From: Zygnema cylindricum
Taxonomy: Eukaryota > Streptophyta > Zygnematophyceae > Zygnematales > Zygnemataceae
DNA: 60,000 nt
NCBI GenBank assembly: GCA_037447655.1
Contig: JBBHKE010002698.1
Span: 424,782-484,781, forward strand
Direction of reading: 5' to 3'
The notes beneath the pieces are model-generated. The model made no database searches. It had not been told where the DNA came from and saw nothing but the letters and a program-made list of their open reading frames with translations. Below are positions 1-10,612 of this stretch, in pieces (positions within the stretch are counted from its first letter, which is position 1; each line of letters starts with the position of its first letter). A program made the position numbers and the translations under genes.

Positions 1-3000
1 ATAGATTTGACTTCCCACTACTTGCATGTAAGGAATAGTCTGCATGAACTTCTGTTCTTCAGCAGATAATTCCTCCTCTAAGACAGTGACCCCTTCTTCC
101 TCACTCCCCTCACTTCCCTTCTTCAACTCCATTGGAGTTGTACAACTATTAGCTTTATCCATTTGAAATTTTTCAAGCATGTTCCTTATTGCTTCTTTTT
201 GAGTCAATCTTATAATCTTTCTTTTTCGGTCTCTATCTACTTGAATTCCCAAAATATATTTTGCTTCCCCCATATCCTTCATTTCAAATCTCCCATTAAG
301 ATTGGATTTAAGTTTATTAATTTTTTCCATTGATTTACTTAAAATAATCAAATCATCAACATAAATTGCAATAAATATAAAAATTTCCTCATCTTCAAAA
401 ACATAGATCGAGTGATGTGAGCTGATCCGGATATATCCCTGACCGGTAAGAAACTCATCGAGCTTCTTGTTCTACTGTTGAGGCGCCTGTTTCAAACCAT
501 AAAGAGATTTAATCAACCGGCATACCTAACTCTCCTCTCTTTCCTCCACAAATCCTTCAAGTTGTCGCATGAAGATCTCCTCTTCCAATTCTCCATGCAA
601 AAAGGCTGTCTTGATGTCCATCTGGTGCACTTCCATGTCTTCCGCTACTGTTAGGCTGAGAAGTATGCAGACGGAGGGAAATCTGACGACTGGGGCAAAG
701 GTTTCCTCGTAGTCAATTCCCTCCTTTTGTGTAAATCCCTTTGCCACTAATCGGGCCTTGTATCACTCGATTGTGTTATTTGGGTCCAGTTTTAATTTGA
801 AAACCCACTTACAATCGATTGGTTTTCGGTTAGGTGGACAATCCACCAGCTCCCAAGTATCGGCTCCCATAATTGAGGCCATCTCCTCATTCATGGTTGT
901 CTTCCAACGGTTTCTTTCTATACAAGTCATCGCCTCTCCATAAGTCTGAGGTTCTTCTAGATGAGATAGTTTTGTTTCCTTGTTATTAACTTGTTTTTCT
1001 TGCAATCTTTTGCTACTTCTCCTTCCCCCCTCAAAATCTGAGGCCAGAATAGATGGTTCTCGTGGAATCTTTCGAACAATCTTGGTTTCTCCCCCTCCCT
1101 TGATTTCGAATCAATTTCCACCACGTCTTCCGCTTCGGGTAGAGTTGTCACTGAAGTTTCCACAGCCGAGTCCTTTTCGGTCTTATTTGTACCTGCAAGA
1201 ATGTCATCTTCTCTAAAACCTGGATAGTTAGGAAGCTCAAAGTCATCGGAATTTTCTGACTCAAATCTGATTTTTACTGACTTTGTATACTTGAAGGGAT
1301 CCACAGACTTTCTTTCATTCATAACTACTAGATGCTTTACTAAGATCATATCTTCCTTTTTTAGATTGTAAACTCTATATCCTTTAACATCCTCATCATA
1401 TCCTAATAAGTATCTCGGTTTTCCTTTAGGATCTAGCTTCCAATTAGACCAATCTGTATCTAAACTAAATACTTGACTGCCGAAAACCTTTAAGTGAGAT
1501 ATGTCTGGCTTCCGGCCTGTCCATCTCTCATAAGGTGTTTGATCTTTTATAGCTGAAGTAAGAACTCTATTTTTGAGATAATTAGCACAGTTCATTGCTT
1601 CTGCCCAAAATCTTTTTCCTATCTTTTTATCTGACAACATACTTCTAGCACTATCACTTAGTGTTCTATTTAACCTTTCAGCTACCCTATTCTGTTCCAG
1701 GTTTTCTAGAACTGTCTTTTGGTGTTGGACTCCATCTTCCCTCACAAAATTCTCAAACTAGGTAAAAGTATACTCCCCACCATTGTCACTCCTTACTCTC
1801 TTGATTGGAGTTTCATGGAGTTTTTCACTCCATGCTTTATAATGTCTAAAACAATCCTAAGCTTCTGATTTGTTTTTCAAAAAATACACCCGCGAATATC
1901 GAGACTAAACATCAATGATAGTCATCATAAATCTCTTCCCCACCCAGGTGAGGGCACTTTAGCCGGTCCCCAAATATTTGTGTTCTCTAGATCTATAATT
2001 TTTTCTCCCTTATAGGTGGCTGTTTTGGGAAAGGGTAATCTGTGTGTTTTACCTTGAGCACATCCAATACAATCACTTATATTATCACTCTCACTGAACT
2101 GAATCCCTTCCACCACTCCCATCTTTTTCATTTCTCTTAACTTATCTAGATTCACATGCCTGGGCCTCTTATGCCACATCATAATATCATGAACACCAGC
2201 ATAATAAAGTTTCTTCGTTTCATTACTTAAAACCAGCCTAAACATCCCATGGCTACCTTTCTCAGCAATGAAATAGACATCTTCCTCAAAACTAGCAGTA
2301 AAGACTCCTTCCCTAGTGCTAGTGAAAAAACCCTTATCATCTAATACTGATGTAGAGATAAGGTATTTGTTCAGCTCCGGAATAAACTATACATCGGAGA
2401 ATGTTACTATGGATGTCTTTCCTTCTACTAACACTTTCAAATCTACCGATCCTACAAGAGTAGTGGTGACTTTCCTCCCATCCCCGTACTCTATCTCTAC
2501 GGTGGGAATCTTTCTTATCTTAGTGAACAGGTGCCTATCCTTACACATGTGCATGGAGGCACTTGAATTTACAATTTAGCCTGCTTCACCTTTCAATCCA
2601 CCGTAAGCACATTTATGCCTTCTTGGAATTTCGACCTCGTTTTTTGCCTCCAACTCTTCATCCAAAAAGAGCTCTTCGTCCTCGTACTCGGATTCCGTCT
2701 CATGTACCTGTGTCATAAGGGTTTTTTTATTTCCTCTCGGGGTACCACCGGTCTGCCCCTCCTTTAACCGAAGCTCGGTTAGCTTAGTGCACTTTGCCAT
2801 ATATTCCCCAAGTTTCTTACAAAAATGACATAAACCTTTGGGAGCCCTTGGTCCGAACTTGTCGGTCTAATTTTTCTGCTCCCTCCCCCCATAGTTTATG
2901 ACCGGTTTCCGGGAATCCTTGTTCCTCCAATCGGTCGCAATTGTCAAGGCTTGACCACTCTTTCCTCCCCTTCGGATCTCAATCGTATTCTCCCGAACGA

Positions 3001-3725
3001 GAATCATCCCTACCACTGAGTTCCGTATCCACCTTGAGTTTGGCAAGTACTACACACGGTTGACTATGTTCTCGAACTCATCGGGTAACTTCATCAGTAA
3101 ACAGTTAACGTTTTCTTTTTCACTTAAATCTTTTCCCGCGCTCTCTAGCTCCATGAAGAGTGTAGCAAGATCATTGCAAAAATCCAACATCTTCCCCCAT
3201 TTGTATACATACTCCTTAACTTTCTGATCAGCCAACTGTTGTTGCTGAATCGTACCACTTCGGTACATCTCTATGAGAGCCATCCAAAGATCGGGTGCCC
3301 TTTCTACCTGCAAATGAGGACATGCAAGTCCTTGAGTGAGATGGCGTAGGATGAAGTGTTTTGCCGCCGTATTGTTGAAGACCAAGGTTTCAGTATTATT
3401 CACCTCGTTCCTCAGAATAGGTCACATGAATGCTAAATCAGTTGCTATTGGTGTGGTCGTCTCCTTCAACTTTTTTTTGTCCACCACCTCTCCTTCCTTT
3501 GTTTCCTCCGTTGAAGGTGGATCCTCTTTCCTGGTGAATTTGCTTCCTCCAAACATTGAAGGGATTCCAAGACTAGATGGACGCCCCAACCGTCCACTCA
3601 CTATGCCCCAACCGTCCACTCACTAACCCCCAAAACCTTTTTTTGCATAGAGCTCCTATCATCATACTTTCCTAGGATATGAAGCAAGTTCCATTAAATA
3701 TTGGTACCCCAGAGGTTGGGCCCAT
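1..3725 (-). pseudogene. Ty1/copia family A gag-pol, copy A1 (3' end outside window)
   Basis: Polyprotein of a copia LTR retrotransposon read on the minus strand: gag near 2850-3725, zinc-knuckle region near 2780-2850, protease near 2300-2600, GAG-pre-integrase motif (MMWHKRPRHVNLDKLREMKK) near 2140-2210, integrase about 1500-2010, and RT from about 960 down to the left edge. RT is recognisable by MDIKTAFLHGELEEEIFM and the YVDD region near 350-375. RNase H and the 3' LTR lie beyond the window. The frame is broken many times. In gag an amber codon follows NRV at about 3047-3049, at the same codon as in three other family A copies. The protease Trp preceding the catalytic DSGAS equivalent is also a stop. 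Order and motifs make the family call secure; the copy cannot encode a full product. Confidence 0.5.
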
Positions 3726-3729
3726 AACG
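3714..3729 (-). other. primer-binding site of copy A1 (half tRNA-iMet type)
   Basis: Read on the minus strand this is a slightly altered GTTATGGGCCCAACC directly inside the LTR end. It complements the anticodon stem-loop, not the 3' end, of plant initiator tRNA-Met. Confidence 0.5.
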
Positions 3730-4198
3730 TGAAACTCTAAGACCTCCATAAGTCCTCAGAGTGGATAGCTTTCAAGAAGCCTCTAGGATAACCCTAACCC
3801 CTTTGTGTTTCAGCAAGAACAACTACCACCGTGGCAGACAATAACTTTCACCACCTTCACCCGTGTAAAGGTAAGCATCCCGTGAGTCGATTGCAAAAAA
3901 AAATCTCTGAATTTGCTCCCCTGAACAGTAAGTTATGGAGGGTCAAAGTTGACCTGTTATTCAGAAGCTCTCTCGGAGAGAGGATGCTATCTACCAAATT
4001 TTTCTAAGTCCTATATCTCTCTCAAAAACTCTATCTCTTGACGTACGGCACCAATCATATAATTGTGTCGTATAGAAAGGTACACTGGCTGGTGTACTTT
4101 CTTTACGAACATTGTACGACATGGCCAAATAGTCGACATATGTCATATCTAGATTCGTTTTCTGTAATCCTTGGAGCTGCCGAAATCTAATGTGGTGG
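3730..4198 (-). repeat. 5' LTR fragment of copy A1
   Basis: Begins with TGAAACTCTAAGACCTCC (reverse complement of the family A LTR 3' end). It follows the family A LTR until about 4198, where a plus-strand family B LTR starts. The remaining part of this LTR is not found in the window because the inserted element runs into the 5956 gap. Confidence 0.5.
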
Positions 4199-5173
4199 TG
4201 TTGAAATCACTAGATTTAGGAGGGATATTATCTAGGTCTTAATTGAATAGAATAGCTAAATGAAAAAGTGTAGGAAGCGTGCCTCCACCTTCTCTCTCTA
4301 GCCCCCAAACTTGTTGTAGTCATTGAAGGAGAGAGAGGGCGATGGATCCATGGCTGTCTCAACTCCTTAGGCAGGACTAAAAAGTGACCTAAGTCACTCT
4401 CAACGAAAAGATTGAGTCCAGCAAGACTCGAACCTCCGAACGGCAAAGCGAGGCATAGTTGTCAACTCTTACCGGTCTGTCGTAGTAGTCCGTTAGGATA
4501 CACAGGGTTTTATAGCTATTTAAACATTAGCTAGATCATTAATTCGATTAACAAAATAACAAATAAAGACATAAAAACTAGTTGTGTTTTAGTATGCACG
4601 AAGCAAATGGACCACACATTTGTTATTTTGAACGGATAGCATTAAAAGTCGGTATGAATCCGACAGCCCTCGTCATCACCGAGATCTCGGAATGGCCGCC
4701 TTGGCGGTTTTTCGCATGTGACATGACTTGTCGACACGTGGAAGATATCACTAGGAAGCAAGGATCTCGGGGAGCGTGAGGACAAGTGTGAAGAAGACAG
4801 ACATCCACTCCATGGCCTTGTGGTATACAGGCCGTATAGAAAGTACATCGGCCCTAGTGCCTTTCTGTATTGTAAAGTCTTTTGATTGGTTTGTACATCA
4901 GTAGATAGGGGTTGTGAGAGGGGTTTAGGAATAACAGGATTGAGGAGGTAGCCACCTCTCTCCCAATAAGCATGTATAAATGTTGGCATCTTTGCCACTT
5001 GAAAATTAATTGCCTAGTTGGGAGTTTTAAATTATTCTTTTTGCTGTGGACTCGGGGGAGTTTAGACTGCACAAAAATGCAGTCAGATTCTCCATGTGTT
5101 TGCTTGGGTAGCAAAAATTTAGTTGAAAGAGGCTTCTTGAATTTTGCAGTCCAATGGGGGACACAAAATTGTA
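4199..5173 (+). repeat. family B copia 5' LTR, copy B1
   Basis: 975-bp LTR starting TGTTGAAATC and ending AAATTGTA, directly followed by a primer-binding site and gag, so it is a 5' LTR. It interrupts the LTR of copy A1. Positions 4411-4493 hold a tRNA-like segment in antisense: on the minus strand a B box (GGTTCGAGTCT) and an A-box-like stretch (AGACCGGTAAGAGTTGAC) are visible. Confidence 0.5.
4411..4493 (-). other. tRNA-like cassette inside LTR B1, antisense to the element
   Basis: On the minus strand the segment has a B box (GGTTCGAGTCT) near its end and an A-box-like stretch about 35-40 bases upstream. Cloverleaf arms are incomplete, so a functional tRNA is unlikely. The same position in other family A and B LTRs carries related cassettes. 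Confidence 0.5.
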
Positions 5174-5188
5174 GGTTATGGGCCCACC
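5174..5188 (+). other. primer-binding site of copy B1 (half tRNA-iMet type)
   Basis: GGTTATGGGCCCACC follows the LTR end immediately. It is the exact reverse complement of GGTGGGCCCATAACC, the anticodon arm of plant initiator tRNA-Met as I recall that sequence. Drosophila copia is known to prime from such an internal tRNA half. The ATG inside is the probable gag start. Confidence 0.5.
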
Positions 5189-5765
5189 CTCTAGGGTGCC
5201 CATCTGAACAGATCTGGGTTTTTTTAGTGGTAAGCCATGAAGACAGGGGCATTGTGTGAAAAGCGATAGTGGGGTATTGTTAATGGACAAGTTAAACGTC
5301 CATCTCAGGGAACTCCACCATGGTTTGGTGGAGTGAGGTTTTTTGCAGCAACATCTGCTCCTACAGAGGAGGCAGACGATGGGGAATGCAGTGTTTCCGA
5401 AAAAGGGAAAGGAAAGGAGGCACCTCTTACTCTCATTGCCACGGCACCCGGAGCGGTGGCAATGAAGACCGAGGAAAACGACATTCAGATGTGGGAGTAC
5501 ACCAACATGAATGTCGAGTACTTTATTCTGAGGCACCTCACTCAAGCATTGGCTACCTCTTATCTTCACATCTTCAAGGCTGAAGAGTCATGGATGACTT
5601 TAGTGGAGATCTATAGAGCTGGTACCATTCAGGAGCTTAAGCTGGTTGAGCAAAGGCTTGAGAGTTATACTTACAAAGGAGGGAAGATGTTAAATTATTC
5701 TAATGATCTCTCCTGTCTGTAAATGGAGATGGAATGTGCCGGATCTACACTTCTATTCTCCATCG
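5178..5765 (+). pseudogene. family B copia gag, copy B1 (truncated)
   Basis: Gag begins with MGPPSRVPI from the ATG inside the primer-binding site, then has a stop and frame changes. From 5333 the frame reads EADDGECSVSEKGKGKEAPL, then FILRHLTQALATSYLHI and MTLVEIYRAGTIQE, the retrotransposon Gag (UBN2-like) domain, ending near CAGSTLLFS at about 5765. Residues match the other two family B gags in the window and resemble family A gag more distantly. Zinc knuckle and pol are missing; the copy ends near the assembly gap. Confidence 0.5.
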
Positions 5766-5955
5766 GTTACGAACTCACTCCACGGAGTCTTATTTCATGA
5801 GCTGTAAGTACAACCACATGAGGGTGTAGACTTACAGCAAAAGGAGCCAGAAGTAACGGTGGCGAGGCCCACGGCACCGTTACTCTCATTCTCCACGGAG
5901 GAAAGGAAAGGGAAAAAGCCTTTGTGACGTAAGGGGTAGCAGACGGAGGAGACAT
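5766..5955. other. unassigned segment left of assembly gap
   Basis: No coding similarity that I can recognise. It contains two perfect inverted repeats: GCTGTAAGT/ACTTACAGC (5801-5809 with 5830-5838) and AGTAACGGTG/CACCGTTACT (5852-5861 with 5875-5884). Confidence 0.5.
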
Positions 5956-5965
5956 NNNNNNNNNN
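5956..5965. other. assembly gap (10 N)
   Basis: Run of exactly ten N. The retroelement family differs on its two sides (family B gag left, family C integrase right), so the join may not be physical. Confidence 0.5.
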
Positions 5966-5999
5966 CATGTCTAAAACCTGATTCGAAGGTTAATCCTTA

Positions 6000-7776
6000 T
6001 AATAGGTTCTATTTTGTAAACGATGGTTTTTGAGATTTTACTGACTGTAAACCGAAAGACGGACAGGAGTGAAGTATTCCACAGAATGGGGATTGTCGAG
6101 CTCAAAGTTGAGATAAAGACTACATCCTTCGTGTTACTTTTCGAAGGGGAGTTTTGAAACCTAGGTATGGAAATAGCCGGTAGTATCTAAGTATCTTATG
6201 CCTTTGCTGATTTTTTGAAAGAAAATGGTATCTCTCGTGAATTTACAGCTCCGTACACATCGGAACAAAATGGTGTTGCCGAGAGACTTAATCGGACTTT
6301 GATTGAATGTGCTCAATCTATGATGGCCGATAAAGGTATGGATCCAAAGTTTTGAGGGGAAGCTTTTCATTGTGCTTCCTACATCAGAAATAGAGTTGAA
6401 ACTCGAGCTGTTAGGGGTAAGACACCTTATGAAGTGAGGACAGGCAGAAAGCCAAATGTCAGTCATTTTAGAGTTTTTGGTAGCAAATGTTTTATCTTGG
6501 ATAATATTCCTAATTGGAAGCTTAGTCCAAAATCTGTACTTGGTGTCTTTTTAGGCTATGATGATGAATCTGCAGGTTATGGAGTCTATAATACTCAGAG
6601 AGGATTCCTTGAAACAGCCAGGAAAATTCAGATTAAAGAAGAAAGTCAATCTGTTGACGTTTTTAGCATGGATGCAGATGAAAGGAATGAGAAAATACAA
6701 GAATATATCATTATTGAGCAGGTACCTTTTACTCCAACCTCTTCTACTTCTTCTACCTCTCTCCCAAATGCCTCTGGCCCGTCAAATACTCATTCTGGGG
6801 CTGCTCCTTCTGTTGATGCTCCTCCCAATACACGCCCTGTGCGGCAAGCTAGGGAACCAACAATTCCCGCGTCAGATTATCCGGGAGGAAGAAGGCAAAG
6901 CAGCCGCCTTCGAGACAACCGAGTTGAGAGTGTTTTTTCTGCAAGCACAAGGAGTTGCTTACTATTCATGAAGTTTTTTCTGTTCCTGAAAAGGATCATT
7001 GGATCTCAACTGCAAATGAAGAGATAAAGTCGATTATGGAATCCTTAACTTGGGAACTTATGGAGCTCCCACCGAACAGGAATGCTATCGGTTGGGAGGC
7101 AGATTCTATGTCCTCCATTCCTTACAGGCAGACTGTCGCAAGCCTCATTTATTTCATGAACTCTACTTGTCGCGACATCGCAGTAGCGGTTGGAACCTTC
7201 AGCTTAAGCGTGCAAAATCCAAGGAAGTCGGACTATGAGGCAGCAAAGAGAGTTCTTTGTTATCTTGCAGGAACTCAAAATCTTAGACTCTCTCTTCATG
7301 GAGAGGAAGTCAAAATTCATACATGGAGCGATGCAAGCTACGCAGATATGCCAAGCCGACGCTCCACCACCAGATACATTTTGAAGATCGGAAGTTGAAC
7401 TTGGTGCTGGAGCAGCAAACTTCAGAAGGTAACAGCCCAGTCTACCATGGAGGCTGAGTACATGGCTGCCAGCTCGGCAGTTAAGGAGTTACTTTGGGTA
7501 AAGTCTCTTCTCTAAGAGCTTCTCTTTATGCAATGTGGACCACAGATAGTGTGGTGTGACAATCACGCAGCAATCGCTATTGCATCTAATCCTAGTTATC
7601 ACTTTAAGAGTAAGCACATAGATATCAAGCTACATTTTGTAAGAGAAAAGTTGATGGGAAAAGTCCTGAAGTTGAGTTATTTACCGGATGAGCAAATGGT
7701 GGCTGATATGATGACGAAACCCTTACCTGCTTTCAAATTGAAGTTCTGTAGAGAGGCATGTGGACTGAGTGACTAG
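6000..7776 (+). pseudogene. copia family C pol with large RT deletion
   Basis: Integrase remnants start near 6000 (EVFHRMGIVELKVEIK around 6080) and become clear at ISREFTAPYTSEQNGVAERL (about 6230-6290), including the catalytic Glu, then TPYEVRTGRKPNVSHFRVFG. A Ser/Thr/Pro-rich linker follows (6720-6850). RT begins near 6960 (DHWISTANEEIKSIMESLTWE) but after NAIGW at about 7095 it jumps to EADSMSSIPYRQTVASLIYF. Most of RT, including the YVDD catalytic box, is deleted. RNase H follows with WSDASYADM, MEAEYMAASSAVKE, CDNHAAIAIA and a terminal MADMMTKPLP-like tail ending in a stop at 7774-7776. Internal stops are present. The protein is clearly diverged from families A and B. Confidence 0.5.
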
Positions 7777-7790
7777 CAGAGTCTAAAGCT

Positions 7791-7799
7791 TTAGGGGAG
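7791..7799 (+). other. polypurine tract of family C
   Basis: TTAGGGGAG immediately precedes the LTR start TGTTGTTTTT; it would be the plus-strand primer. Confidence 0.5.
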
Positions 7800-8545
7800 T
7801 GTTGTTTTTAGAAAGCTTTAGTCCTCTCTATGCCTCACCTGTGAGGGAGAGAGAGCTGTTCAGAACTTAAGCTATTTTTGGTTGAGTTCGGTTCAGTACT
7901 TACCAAAATTAGTGTGAGAGTGAAGTTGGGAGTTCACGGTTCATTCACACTTGGGACACGCGTCGTCACTTGAGAGAATGCGTGAGTATGTCCTCCGTGG
8001 ACGTACGGAAATTCGGCAGGACCACGGGACTTCGTGAAGCCAGTTCTAATGTGCAAAATCCTCTAATCGAACGGCTGACAGCCGCCGCCAACAAACACTG
8101 ACGAGGCATGACTAGATCACTATCACTTTACGTTGTCTGAACGTCGGTGTAAATATTTGGTAGAATAGAACTTTGTCTGTAGTGATTTAGTTGTTTAGTG
8201 TTGAGAATGTGGTTTATGACATACCTTTAGTACACAGGTATACTCACAGTATTTGTTGTGTTAGAATGTTAGATGTACGGCTGGAATGCCTCCCTACAGC
8301 TCAGTGTAGTTTCGGTGTATAGAAGTAGGACTTAGTGAATTTGATTCATTAGGAACAAATGATACGAAAATTGTACACTCAGTTTTATGTAATTTCATTA
8401 CTGTATATCTCACAATTCTGTTAGTGTAATTGACTGAAATTTTGTGTGTGTGATTTTTTTTATGTTTTCTACACTGTTGTAATTTTTCAAGACCTGTGGA
8501 GTTTTGTAATGAAAGGTATAGTCTGTCAAAGTTGCTGTTCAGTCA
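7800..8545 (+). repeat. family C LTR
   Basis: About 746 bp, beginning TGTTGTTTTTAGAAAG after the polypurine tract and ending TTCAGTCA before TTGGTATATGTGG. The 3' boundary is inferred from the TG...CA rule and the primer-site-like sequence that follows. No tRNA-like cassette was seen in this LTR. Confidence 0.5.
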
Positions 8546-8650
8546 TTGGTATATGTGGAAGCTTCCACTCTTGATTTGTTCTACGATGACTACTGCTGCA
8601 TCTTCTTCATCTTCAGTGCAAGCAGTTGTCTCAAAACAACCGTTGCAAGA
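8546..8650 (+). pseudogene. possible family C primer site and gag N-terminus
   Basis: TTGGTATATGTGG resembles the start of the usual copia primer site (TGGTAT...). It is followed by an ATG at 8587 encoding MTTAASSSSSVQAVVSKQ, a low-complexity start like that of many copia gags. The reading frame then runs into a family B LTR fragment at about 8651. If correct, pol-LTR-gag order means two family C units once shared this LTR. Confidence 0.5.
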
Positions 8651-8995
8651 CGCAATCGTAGCCGTTATAAATACTTGCGCGACATTTGTTTCGCTGTCGA
8701 AAAAAATGCTTGGTATTCTTTTTTGAAATAGTGTCGTACTTTGTACTTTCATAAAACTGTATTTATACACGTATACAGTTTAGTTAAATGTATTTGTTCC
8801 TCCCCAAATATATATATATATCTATCACATATTATAGCATTTAGCATTGGTCCTAGTTTAATAGGATAAAGCTTACCGCTATCGGCTAACTTAACGAGCG
8901 GCAAGTACCGGGATCAAATTCCAAGTCCGTCAAGTATATTTTTAGTAACCTACTAAAAATAATTGCCTGTTGAACTAAGGCAGCCATTGATCAAC
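8651..8995 (-). repeat. family B 3' LTR of copy B2, left part
   Basis: Matches the family B LTR at 16395-16735 from AGCCGTTATAAAT onward and is truncated on its left. It holds the tRNA-like cassette (about 8858-8938, plus strand, B box GGATCAAATTCC). It is split from its other part by a 1471-bp insertion. Confidence 0.5.
8991..8995. repeat. target-site duplication, left
   Basis: TCAAC, repeated at 10467-10471 on the other side of the inserted element. Confidence 0.5.
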
Positions 8996-10466
8996 TGTTG
9001 TTTTGGAATATTTAGTTTCGTGCGTACGCGACGTTTTGTGCGTACTCGACGCAATTTTTAATGCGTAAGTACTCACAAAATCTAATGTGGAGGTTCGATT
9101 ATTTTGATGTGTGGGGGAGAAAATGTATAAATTATATTGGAACGAATGGTATTGGATTTCAAGTGAAGCGAAGAAATATGGGTAAAAGTACGGTTTGGAT
9201 AAAGGGAATTGGATGGCGGATCGCGAAGCGATTCGACGTGAGATAATCAACGTTTCATATACGAAATGTTGAAAGTGTACGTTGATCGTACGGAACATAA
9301 TGTGCGACAGGCCGCATTTATGAAAAAGGACGCCGTTGATACGTAGAATCTATTATGGACAGGTGTACCTTTATTTACCTTTATTTCAGCAGGCGGCATT
9401 TATGATGAAGTACCTGGTTGGGATACAGTACAGATTTGGATGGTACGATATCATTTCGTCAAGTGGATGGAAGTGGCACGTGGCTCGACTTCAAGGTTGC
9501 CAAATAAGAGTGACGTACGGTGGATATAGGCCGCCGTTATTTTTTCAAGTAGTGGTGACGCAAAATCGCGTCAATCACACAATGTTTATTTTGGACGTCC
9601 CGGATTGTTTTACGAAATTTGAGGAGTTTCGTTGAGTGACTCAGCATGACTCAGTATATGATTTTGTGAGATTGTGTGTACTTGAAAATATTTGGAACAA
9701 CAATGCTTTGTCTTATTTGTATTAATAAATTAGTGTTGATTATGACGTTTATATTAACGTGATCAATTAGGGTTTTGACGGATTAATTTGTGTGTGTTTA
9801 TGTGTCGTATTTGCAGACAATTGTACGCTTACAATTGCTTGACTTTCAGGTGCACGCTTACGATTAGCTTATTCTTAGGAGTAGGTTATCATCGTTAAAT
9901 AGGAATTAATACAGTCTCGTAATATACGTAGGATATTTTGAAAGTTAGTTGACAGCTCACAAGTGTATATATAGCTATGAGCTTTGTTAGTAAATAATCA
10001 ATACTGGTTAGAAAAGTGGGGACCAAAGATGTAGTACTTTAGGGTTGTCGATTAGGTCATGCACTTTGAGTGATAAATTGATTAATTGATTATAAATTTG
10101 TTTATGTGTGATACATTCATGTGTTATTATTTATATGCTCGTTTGTTATGCATTGTTAATGCATTTGTCCTAAGGTTTGTTTATGTTGATTATTCCATCA
10201 AACCTTAGTTGTTGTCATAGGGTTTATTTATGTTGATTATTCCATGAAACCTTAGTTGTTGTTTTATGCATCTGTGTATGCATTTTGCTCTGTCTGTGTA
10301 TGGATGATTGCTCTACCTGTGTGCGGATGAATGATTGCATCTGTGTATGCATGTATGTTAAATAGAGGATGCATTTCAAATGATTGTTTATTGGCCTAGC
10401 TTTGCTTAGCTTTTTGCATGATAATTTGGGTGGCTTCTGCGGTCTACTTTAGACGAAAGAACAACA
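8996..10466. mobile_element. solo LTR of an unrelated LTR retrotransposon, 1471 bp
   Basis: Starts TGTTGTTTTGG and ends GAACAACA (7-bp terminal inverted repeat TGTTGTT/AACAACA), and is flanked by the perfect 5-bp duplication TCAAC inside a family B LTR. It has no RT, integrase or gag. It contains a TATA-like GTATATATAGC near 9965-9975 and two near-identical copies of a roughly 43-bp unit with TTTATGTTGATTATTCCAT (about 10180-10260). Size, TG...CA ends and 5-bp duplication fit a solo LTR left by LTR-LTR recombination. A short non-autonomous element is the alternative. Confidence 0.5.
10180..10265. repeat. two-copy tandem repeat in the solo LTR
   Basis: Two adjacent copies of GTTTATGTTGATTATTCCAT followed by an AAACCTTAGTTGTTGT tail, differing at a few positions. 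Confidence 0.5.
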
Positions 10467-10471
10467 TCAAC
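10467..10471. repeat. target-site duplication, right
   Basis: TCAAC, matching 8991-8995. Confidence 0.5.
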
Positions 10472-10612
10472 CACCCTCTCTATCCTTCAGTGACTACAAC
10501 AAGTATGGGGGCTAGAGAGAGGAGGTGGAGGCAGGTTGTCCGTCCTTTTCATTTTCTTTTATCCTAACATATTAAACCTAGAAAATACTTTAGAAATCTA
10601 TTAAATTCAACA
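10472..10612 (-). repeat. family B 3' LTR of copy B2, right part
   Basis: Continues the LTR interrupted at 8995; collinear with 16740-16880. It ends TTCAACA, the reverse complement of the family B LTR start. Confidence 0.5.
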
